Of a DNA stretch of 64,000 nucleotides, positions 58,462-64,000 are shown piece by piece. Position 1 is the first letter of the stretch; each line of letters opens with the position of its first letter. Where the stretch lies: positions 1,116,001 through 1,180,000 of the forward strand of contig NZ_JAHBAH010000001.1 of assembly GCF_020510425.1 (NCBI RefSeq). The letters run 5' to 3'. The stretch comes from Quatrionicoccus australiensis. Lineage in GTDB: Bacteria > Pseudomonadota > Gammaproteobacteria > Burkholderiales > Rhodocyclaceae. Made by a program: the position numbers and the translations under genes. The notes under the pieces were generated by a model. The model ran no database searches. It had not been told where the DNA came from and was given only the letters and a program-made list of their open reading frames with translations.

Positions 58462-58709
58462 TACTCCACCACTTTCTGTACGGCTTCACCGGACTTCTTG
58501 AGTGCCGTACCCACGGCCTCACCGCCCTTGTGCATGGCGCCGCCGACGACTTCACCTGTCTTGTTCAAGGCGTGGCCGACAGCCTCGCCCCCTTTTTCCA
58601 GTGCTTCACCGGTCTTTTCAGCACCGATGGCGACATCTTTTTTGACACCCTGAGCGGTATTGCAGGCAACCAGGCCAAAGACCGCGAGTGAAATCAGCAA
58701 AATGCGCAT
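58461..58709 (-). CDS. Small entericidin-like lipoprotein with 11-residue repeats, between leuC and leuD
   Basis: 82 residues. A lipoprotein signal has lipobox LVAC (Cys16). The mature part is almost entirely made of 11-residue units of the form K(T/G/S)GE(A/V)VGxAxx, five in a row, giving an amphipathic helix like those of LEA proteins or apolipoproteins. The N-terminal signal resembles entericidin B. Small lipoproteins in this leuC-leuD slot occur in other betaproteobacteria as I recall. Function is unknown. The stop overlaps the leuD start (TAATG); the leuC stop is 9 bases upstream of its start. Confidence 0.85.
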   Translation of the reverse strand: MRILLISLAVFGLVACNTAQGVKKDVAIGAEKTGEALEKGGEAVGHALNKTGEVVGGAMHKGGEAVGTALKKSGEAVQKVVE

Positions 58710-58718
58710 GACAACTCC

Positions 58719-60125
58719 TTACAGCACTTCCCGCACGTCGGCGAAACGACCGGCAATCGCCGCCGCTGCTGCCATCGCCGGGCTAAGCAGGTGGGTACGC
58801 CCGCCCGGCCCCTGACGACCTTCGAAATTGCGATTGGAGGTTGAGGCACAACGCTCACCCGGCTCCAGACGGTCGGCGTTCATCGCCAGACACATCGAAC
58901 AGCCCGGCTCGCGCCATTCGAAACCGGCGGCGACGAAAACCTTGTCCAGCCCCTCTTCCTCAGCCTGGCGCTTGACCAGCCCGGAGCCCGGCACAGCCAG
59001 TGCCAGCTTGATGTTGGCGGCAATATGCCGGCCCTTGAGGACGGAAGCGGCTTCGCGCAGGTCTTCAATGCGGGAATTGGTGCACGAACCGATGAAGACC
59101 TTGTCGACTGCGATGTTCTGGATCGGCGTGTTCGGGTTGAGGCCCATGTATTGCAGCGCCCGCTCCATGCCTTCGCGCTTGACCGGATCGGTCTGCTTGG
59201 CGGGGTCCGGAACCACGGCATCGATGGCGACAACCATTTCCGGCGAAGTCCCCCAGGTGACCTGTGGCCGGATGTCTTCGGCACGCAAGGTGACGACGCG
59301 ATCAAACTGCGCGCCAGCGTCGGAATGCAGGGTGCGCCAGTAAGCCACGGCATTTTCCCAGACTTCGCCCTGCGGCGAGAACGGACGGCCCTTCAAATAA
59401 TTGATCGTGGTGTCGTCGACCGCCACGAAGCCCATGCGCGCGCCGCCCTCGATCGCCATGTTGCACAGCGTCATGCGGCCTTCCATGGACAGGCTGCGGA
59501 TCGCGCTGCCGCCGAACTCGATGGCGTAGCCGGTGCCGCCGGCCGTGCCGATGGTGCCGATGATGGCCAGCGCCACATCCTTGGCGGTGACGCCCTTGCC
59601 AAGCTTGCCTTCGACGGCAACCAGCATGGTTTTGGATTTCTTTTGGACCAGGCACTGCGTGGCCAGCACGTGCTCGACTTCCGAGGTGCCGATACCGTGT
59701 GCCAGACAGGCGAAGGCGCCGTGCGTCGAGGTATGCGAGTCGCCGCAAACGACGGTCATGCCGGGCAGTGTCGCGCCGTTTTCCGGGCCGACGACATGGA
59801 GAATCCCCATGCGCTGATCCTTGAACGGGAAATAAGCCAGGGCGCCGACCGCACGGATGTTGCTGTCGAGCGTTTCAACCTGCTGCCGCGACACCGGGTC
59901 CTTGATGCCTTCTTCCCAGTGATCGGTCGGGGTGTTGTGATCCGGTGTCGCCACGATGGACGACACGCGCCACGGCTTGCGCCCGGCCAGGCGCAGGCCT
60001 TCAAAAGCCTGCGGACTGGTCACTTCGTGCACCAGGTGGCGATCAATATAAAGGAGTGCCGTGCCGTCCGCTTCCTGATGGACAACATGGTTCTCCCAGA
60101 GCTTGTCGTAAAGGGTCTTCGACAT
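58719..60125 (-). CDS. leuC: 3-isopropylmalate dehydratase large subunit
   Basis: Aconitase-family [4Fe-4S] enzyme that isomerises 2-isopropylmalate. The 468-residue protein has [15 protein letters not shown], the cluster cysteines in [15 protein letters not shown] and [11 protein letters not shown], and [14 protein letters not shown]. It heads the leuC-lipoprotein-leuD-leuB-asd set. An extended -10 (TGCCATAAT) lies on the minus strand at about 60157-60165, overlapping the end of the MFS gene. Confidence 0.97.
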   Translation of the reverse strand: MSKTLYDKLWENHVVHQEADGTALLYIDRHLVHEVTSPQAFEGLRLAGRKPWRVSSIVATPDHNTPTDHWEEGIKDPVSRQQVETLDSNIRAVGALAYFPFKDQRMGILHVVGPENGATLPGMTVVCGDSHTSTHGAFACLAHGIGTSEVEHVLATQCLVQKKSKTMLVAVEGKLGKGVTAKDVALAIIGTIGTAGGTGYAIEFGGSAIRSLSMEGRMTLCNMAIEGGARMGFVAVDDTTINYLKGRPFSPQGEVWENAVAYWRTLHSDAGAQFDRVVTLRAEDIRPQVTWGTSPEMVVAIDAVVPDPAKQTDPVKREGMERALQYMGLNPNTPIQNIAVDKVFIGSCTNSRIEDLREAASVLKGRHIAANIKLALAVPGSGLVKRQAEEEGLDKVFVAAGFEWREPGCSMCLAMNADRLEPGERCASTSNRNFEGRQGPGGRTHLLSPAMAAAAAIAGRFADVREVL

Positions 60126-60157
60126 GGAGTGCTTTATTGAGGCGGGAAAGCTGGGAA

Positions 60158-61345
60158 TTATGGCACAGGATCAGCGGTTTTTGCCCGTACCGGACCGTCG
60201 ACCGCTGGATCAGCACGCACCCAGCGCCAGACCAGCAGAAAGCCGGCCAGCGCAAAGGCCGAACCGAGCGAGAAGGTCCAGCCCGCCCCCCAGTCATCCC
60301 AAGTCCGGCCGCTGATCAGGGCACCGAGCAAGCCGCCGGCACCGAAGGAAATACTCGAGTAAAGCGCCTGCCCGCGCCCCTGCGCCCGCCCGGCAAACCA
60401 CTGGTTGACGGCGGCAATCGCCGAGGCGTGATAGGCACCGAAAGTCAGGCCGTGCAGGACCTGCACGAACAGCATGACAAGCAGCGATTCGACGCCCCAC
60501 CCCATGAGCAGGAAGCGCAGCACCGCCGCGGCAAAGCTGGCGAGCAGGATATGGCGCAGGGAAAAACGCCGGACCAGTCGCGCCATGAACATGAAAACGA
60601 CGATTTCGGCGACCACGCCGAGCGACCACAGCGCGCCGACTTCGGTCTTGCTGTAGGCATGACCGGCCAGATGAATGGAGAAAAAGACGTAGAACGCGCC
60701 ATGCGCCGCCGACATCGCAAAGCAGGCCAGCATCAGGGCGCGCACCTGCGGCCGGCGCATGATTTCGCCGATCGGCAGGGCATCCCGGGCCGGCGCCATG
60801 CTCGGCGCCTCGGGCAGGACCAGGGTAACCAGCGCCATGCCGAGCAGGATGCCGGAACACACCCAGAGCACACCGACCGGCGGCGCGACATCGAGCAGGG
60901 CGCCGGTTCCCATCACCGCCAGGATGAAACCGATCGAGCCCCACAGACGTATCCGGCTGTAACGTCCGCGCTCCTCGCGCAAATGATCAAAGGTCAGCGT
61001 TTCGACGAGCGGCAGGGCGGCGCTCCAGAAAAAGGCAAGTACTGCCATCGCGACCAGCATGGCCGGCAGTTGCTGCAACCAGAAAAAGGCAGTGATGCCG
61101 GCCAGGCCGATGCTGCCGGCCAGGCGGATGATCGCCATGCGATGCCCGAAACGATCCGCCAGCCAGCCCCAGAGATAAGGGCCGAACATGCGCATCAACT
61201 GCATCTGCGACATCAGTAGACCAATATCCCAGGCAGAAAAACCGAGGGATTGGAGATAGAGCCCGAAATAAGGCGAAAAGGCGCCGATGAAGGCGAAATA
61301 GAAAAAGTAGTAGCCCGCGAGGCGCCAGTAAGGCAAAGGATGCAT
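60158..61345 (-). CDS. MFS transporter, MFS_1-like (HcaT / PP-permease type)
   Basis: 395 residues with twelve predicted helices. It begins [31 protein letters not shown], the style of the MFS_1_like family, which includes HcaT (3-phenylpropionate) and related permeases. The cytoplasmic loop [19 protein letters not shown] follows helix 2-3. The substrate is unknown. Its 3' end contains a CGGACCGTCGACCG element, one base different from the intergenic 12-mer. Confidence 0.85.
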   Translation of the reverse strand: MHPLPYWRLAGYYFFYFAFIGAFSPYFGLYLQSLGFSAWDIGLLMSQMQLMRMFGPYLWGWLADRFGHRMAIIRLAGSIGLAGITAFFWLQQLPAMLVAMAVLAFFWSAALPLVETLTFDHLREERGRYSRIRLWGSIGFILAVMGTGALLDVAPPVGVLWVCSGILLGMALVTLVLPEAPSMAPARDALPIGEIMRRPQVRALMLACFAMSAAHGAFYVFFSIHLAGHAYSKTEVGALWSLGVVAEIVVFMFMARLVRRFSLRHILLASFAAAVLRFLLMGWGVESLLVMLFVQVLHGLTFGAYHASAIAAVNQWFAGRAQGRGQALYSSISFGAGGLLGALISGRTWDDWGAGWTFSLGSAFALAGFLLVWRWVRADPAVDGPVRAKTADPVP

Positions 61346-61386
61346 CCGGCGATTTTACCGGATGCAGGTGCGGACGGCGGCCCGGA

Positions 61387-61653
61387 TCAGGCCTGGGCGG
61401 CTTGCTGGCCGGCGCGGAAGGCAAGCAGCATGTGATAGAGCTCGTCCTTGAGCTTGATGCGCTGCTTCTTCATGTCTTCGATGGTGAAATCGGCCACCGG
61501 CATGTCGTGTTCTTCCAGATCCTCAACCCGTCCGGTCAGGCGCTGGTAACTCGCATACAGCTTGGCAAAGTGCGAATTGCCGGCCTTGAGGGCGTTGATG
61601 GCATCATTGAATTCCGGAAATTCATGATGGAGGTCGTGATGTTCGATCTGCAT
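61387..61653 (-). CDS. DUF465 (YdcH-like) small coiled-coil protein
   Basis: 88 residues from the ATG at 61653 (MQIEHHDLHHEFPEF). Almost all helical: INALKAGNSHFAKLYASYQRLTGRVEDLEE and MKKQRIKLKDELYHMLL are the DUF465 pattern. YdcH in E. coli has no assigned function. It lies just after the aroC terminator and before the MFS gene. Confidence 0.88.
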   Translation of the reverse strand: MQIEHHDLHHEFPEFNDAINALKAGNSHFAKLYASYQRLTGRVEDLEEHDMPVADFTIEDMKKQRIKLKDELYHMLLAFRAGQQAAQA

Positions 61654-61667
61654 GCTGCTCTCCCTGA

Positions 61668-61690
61668 AGCAAAAGCCGCCGACTGGCGGC
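61668..61690 (-). terminator. Terminator after aroC
   Basis: GCCGCC (61675-61680) pairs with GGCGGC (61685-61690), loop of 4. On the minus strand TTTTGC follows the stem and an AATAAAAAAT run precedes it. Confidence 0.7.
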
Positions 61691-61710
61691 AATAAAAAAT
61701 CTTGCGCCGA

Positions 61711-62802
61711 TCAGCCCGGAATGCGCGGCATGCTGCAAACGACATCGCCACATTGCGCCCGATGGCGCAGGGCATGATCGATCAGCACCAGCGCCAGCAT
61801 GGCTTCGGCAATCGGCGTCGCGCGGATACCGACACAGGGATCGTGCCGCCCCTCGGTCGCCACCAAAATCGCATTCCCCTGGCCGTCGACCGAGTGGCGC
61901 GCTTGCGCGATCGATGACGTCGGCTTGATCGCCATGTTGACGACAATTTCCTGGCCGGTCGAAATGCCGCCCAGGATGCCGCCAGCGTGATTGCTGGCAA
62001 AGCCCTGCGGCGTCATTTCATCGCCGTGCTCGCTGCCCTTCTGGGCAACCGAAGCGAAGCCGGCACCAATCTCGACGCCCTTGACCGCATTGATGCCCAT
62101 CATCGCGTAGGCGATTTCGGCATCCAGACGATCGTAGACCGGTTCACCCCAACCCGGCGGCACACCGGTTGCCGTGACGGTGATTTTGGCGCCAACCGAA
62201 TCAAGCGATTTGCGCAGGCTGTCCATATAGGACTCCAGCTCCGGCACGATGGCGGCGTTCGGCGCGAAGAAGGCGTTGCCGTCGATGTCGTCGGCCGACA
62301 CGAAGGGAATCTCGAGCGACCCGAGCGCGCTCATCCAGCCACGGATTTTGACGCCGTAACGCTCGTCCAGCCACTTGCGGGCAATCGCCCCTGCCGCAAC
62401 ACGCACCGCGGTTTCGCGCGCCGAGGAGCGACCGCCACCGCGGTAATCGCGGAAACCGTACTTCTGGGTGTAGGTGTAGTCGGCATGACCGGGCCGGAAG
62501 GTCTCGGCGATATTGCCGTAATCCTTGCTGCGCTGGTCCTGGTTGCGGATCAGCAGGCCGATCGGCGTGCCGGTCGTCTTGCCCTCGAAAACACCGGAAA
62601 GAATCTCGACGGTATCCGGCTCGCGGCGCTGCGTCACATGCCGCGACGTGCCCGGCTTGCGTCGGTCGAGCTCCGCCTGGATATCGGCAGCACAGAGCGC
62701 CAGCCCGGGCGGGCAGCCATCGACGACGCAACCGATCGCCGGGCCATGCGATTCGCCAAAGGAAGTAACGGTAAACAGGGTGCCAAAGGTATTGCCGGAC
62801 AT
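61711..62802 (-). CDS. aroC: Chorismate synthase
   Basis: Makes chorismate from EPSP using reduced FMN; the branch point for tryptophan and folate precursors made elsewhere in the window. The 363 residues include the signatures [43 protein letters not shown] and [17 protein letters not shown]. Length is normal. Divergent from a small basic ORF. Confidence 0.97.
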   Translation of the reverse strand: MSGNTFGTLFTVTSFGESHGPAIGCVVDGCPPGLALCAADIQAELDRRKPGTSRHVTQRREPDTVEILSGVFEGKTTGTPIGLLIRNQDQRSKDYGNIAETFRPGHADYTYTQKYGFRDYRGGGRSSARETAVRVAAGAIARKWLDERYGVKIRGWMSALGSLEIPFVSADDIDGNAFFAPNAAIVPELESYMDSLRKSLDSVGAKITVTATGVPPGWGEPVYDRLDAEIAYAMMGINAVKGVEIGAGFASVAQKGSEHGDEMTPQGFASNHAGGILGGISTGQEIVVNMAIKPTSSIAQARHSVDGQGNAILVATEGRHDPCVGIRATPIAEAMLALVLIDHALRHRAQCGDVVCSMPRIPG

Positions 62803-62839
62803 GGAGCGCTACAGTCTAAAATGGATACAGGAGTTTACC

Positions 62840-62998
62840 ATGCCAAGCAAAAAGCCCCCGGTTGGCGCGTCGACCACCAGCAAACCGGCCAATCGCCCAC
62901 CCCAGAGCCAGCGCACCGCACCGAATGCGCCGAATGCGCGCCAGCAGCCCGACAATCGCTGGCAGCGCAGTAAACGCTACGGCTGGGATGGCCGCTGA
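62840..62998 (+). CDS. Small basic Pro/Asn/Gln/Arg-rich hypothetical protein
   Basis: 52 codons from the ATG at 62840, with CAGGAG at 8-9 bases. The product is basic and disordered (MPSKKPPVGASTTSKPANRP ... RWQRSKRYGWDGR), with an aromatic end. It is followed 10 bases later by a strong terminator, which supports it as a real transcript. I do not recognise a family. It could be RNA- or membrane-associated, but nothing in the sequence proves it. Confidence 0.5.
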   Translation: MPSKKPPVGASTTSKPANRPPQSQRTAPNAPNARQQPDNRWQRSKRYGWDGR

Positions 62999-63010
62999 AA
63001 CAACATGAAA

Positions 63011-63034
63011 AAAGGCGGCCGCAGCCGCCTTTTA
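63011..63034. terminator. Bidirectional terminator between the small ORF and the CBS gene
   Basis: AAAGGCGGC (63011-63019) pairs with GCCGCCTTT (63024-63032), loop CGCA, with A and T runs on both sides. Confidence 0.85.
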
Positions 63035-63047
63035 GGCATACGCCGAA

Positions 63048-63497
63048 TCAGATTTGCGGCTCGTCCGGCCAGTTCTTGATGTAACTCTTCAGCATCTGGT
63101 TCTCGAAACCCTGCTCATCGAGCACCGCCTTCGCAACGTCGAGGAAGGAAATGACGCCCATCAACTCCTCGCCATTCATCACCGGCATGTAGCGCGAGCG
63201 CTTTTCAATCATCAGGCGACGCAGGTCATTGGCCTCCATCTCCGGGAAAACGGTGACCGGGTTCTTGAGCATGACATCGCCCACCTTGAGGCCGTCGCTC
63301 GGGCACAAGCCCTGTTGCTTCAAGGCAACCAGCACCTCGCGAAAGGTCAGCATGCCGGCCATTTTGCCGCCTTCCATGACGACCAGCGAGCCGACATCGA
63401 ACTCGGCCATGGCATCAATCGCCGAGGCCAGGGATTGTTCCGGCGTCGTCGTATAAAGCGCACCGCCCTTGACGCGAATGATTTCCCGCACCTGCAT
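63048..63497 (-). CDS. Two-CBS-domain protein
   Basis: 149 residues, essentially two CBS motifs (about 1-65 and 75-140): GALYTTTPEQSLASAIDAMAE, VGSLVVMEGGKMAGMLTFREVL, then MEANDLRRLMIEKRSRYMPVMNGEELMGVISFLDV. CBS pairs bind adenosyl nucleotides and regulate partners. No enzymatic domain is fused and no partner gene is adjacent. The opening MQVREIIRVKG is typical of stand-alone CBS proteins. Confidence 0.9.
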   Translation of the reverse strand: MQVREIIRVKGGALYTTTPEQSLASAIDAMAEFDVGSLVVMEGGKMAGMLTFREVLVALKQQGLCPSDGLKVGDVMLKNPVTVFPEMEANDLRRLMIEKRSRYMPVMNGEELMGVISFLDVAKAVLDEQGFENQMLKSYIKNWPDEPQI

Positions 63498-63514
63498 TGC
63501 AGTCTCCCGACAAA

Positions 63515-63520
63515 ATTATA
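63515..63520 (-). promoter_or_regulatory. Perfect -10 (TATAAT) before the CBS gene
   Basis: TATAAT on the minus strand. No clear -35 is found. If used, the leader before the CBS gene would be about 12 bases and would still hold the GGGAG ribosome-binding sequence. Confidence 0.4.
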
Positions 63521-63664
63521 TTCAACGCGTCGATCTTAGAGCATCCCTCTCTTTTACGAAAGACCAAATGCCGAAAACCGCTCAGGCACTGCATCAAGCG
63601 CCATCAACCCCATGAATGAAATGGTTTTCCGGGAAAATTTCCAAAAAAATTATGGCATTGGCAC

Positions 63665-63753
63665 TTGCACAACCCGATCAGCATCTATACACTAGGTCAT
63701 ATTACCTAAGTCATACACCGCTAGGATGCTTGGGTAGCCTAATTACACTAGCG
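63665..63753 (+). promoter_or_regulatory. Promoter-like region with inverted repeats before the XRE-type gene
   Basis: A weak sigma-70-like pair TTGCAC (63665) and TATACA (63686), spacing 15. It is followed by TAGGT-N6-ACCTA (63693-63708) and CGCTAG-N23-CTAGCG (63719-63753), which encloses TAGG/CCTA. The 63498-63768 gap is AT-richer than its surroundings and holds no ORF that I can support. Confidence 0.35.
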
Positions 63754-63768
63754 TATGGAGAGTGGATA

Positions 63769-64000
63769 ATGACTACCGTCAAAACCATCGAAAAAATCGA
63801 CGCTCGCGAGATCCGTCGCAAACTTGGCCTCAACCAACAACAATTCTGGTCCACTCTGGGCGTCACCCAGAGTGGCGGTTCCCGCTACGAAAGTGGCCGC
63901 AACATGCCGAAGCCGGTGCGTGAACTGCTCCGCCTGGTGCACGTCGAACAGATCGACATCAAGTCGATCAAGCGCGACGACTGGGAAGTTGTGGAATACC
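63769..64000 (+). CDS. XRE-type helix-turn-helix regulator, cut by the window edge
   Basis: The frame opens at ATG 63769 and runs off the end after 77 complete codons. The N-terminus (MTTVKTIEKIDAREIRRKLG) leads into a helix-turn-helix (LNQQQFWSTLGVTQSGGSRYESGRNMPKPVRELLRLVH), where QQQFWSTLGVTQSGGSRYE matches the Cro/CI recognition region. The family name is unknown to me. The inverted repeats upstream could be its own operator. Confidence 0.85.
   Translation, partial: MTTVKTIEKIDAREIRRKLGLNQQQFWSTLGVTQSGGSRYESGRNMPKPVRELLRLVHVEQIDIKSIKRDDWEVVEY

Noticed and set aside
60126..60140. Half of a CIRCE element (GAGTGCTTTA) before leuC
   Set aside because: No partner half at the right spacing, and leuC is not a heat-shock gene.
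63657..63670. A sigma-54 promoter (TTGGCACTTGCAC)
   Set aside because: The GG and GC dinucleotides are only 5 bases apart, whereas sigma-54 promoters need 10 between them.

Overview
The window is a dense, high-GC stretch of a bacterial chromosome. Gene content and order (fur-bamE-dapB-carA-carB-greA-yhbY/rlmE-ftsH-folP; grpE-dnaK-dnaJ after hrcA and hemH; leuC-lipoprotein-leuD-leuB-asd-fimV-truA-trpF-trpB-trpA-accD-folC-SPOR-cvpA-purF-metZ) are those of a betaproteobacterium. The closest match I recall is the Rhodocyclales (Dechloromonas/Azonexus type), but this is from memory of family and synteny, not from a search. I see no rRNA, tRNA, CRISPR array, insertion sequence, prophage or integrase. 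No stretch longer than about 300 bases lacks a gene; the longest gaps (28184-28375, 41588-41811, 63498-63768) hold terminators, promoter-like sequence and small repeats.

Region 1 (1-14 kb): a leftward housekeeping block: folP (cut by the left edge), ftsH, rlmE, a DUF4149 membrane protein, greA, carB, carA, dapB and bamE. A soluble hybrid histidine kinase sits between carA and dapB. yhbY diverges from rlmE. fur diverges from bamE and is followed by a GDT1/UPF0016 cation exporter.

Region 2 (14-31 kb): recN and nadK leftward; a hotdog thioesterase, hrcA and hemH rightward; a thioredoxin-2 (trxC) reading frame broken by one in-frame amber codon; an EF-hand-like protein; a chemotaxis receptor with a CxxCH haem-c motif in its periplasmic domain; a Ser/Thr kinase fused to a cyclic-nucleotide-binding-like domain; grpE-dnaK-dnaJ behind a clear sigma-32-type promoter; an orphan ABC substrate-binding protein; and cysS.

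Region 3 (31-38 kb): a rightward, tightly overlapped operon for envelope and folding functions: a TPR protein and an L,D-transpeptidase that both end in an NTF2-like domain, two tandem cyclophilins, lpxH, then recQ and a YjdF-like membrane protein.

Region 4 (38-60 kb): everything runs leftward: leucine synthesis (leuC, leuD, leuB), asd, fimV, truA, tryptophan synthesis (trpF, trpB, trpA), accD, folC, a SPOR protein, cvpA, purF, metZ, then rhlE, an acyl-CoA ligase and a CheX-like DUF3334 protein.

Region 5 (60-64 kb): an MFS transporter, a YdcH-like DUF465 protein, aroC, a small basic protein, a two-CBS-domain protein, and the start of an XRE-type regulator cut by the right edge.

I do not see a convincing new multi-gene system. 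The observations most worth a second look are the amber-interrupted trxC, the haem-c chemotaxis receptor beside an EF-hand protein, the mini-ORF after dnaJ that repeats the DnaJ C-terminus, the tandem stem-loops between dnaK and dnaJ, and a 12-base motif repeated exactly in three intergenic sites.
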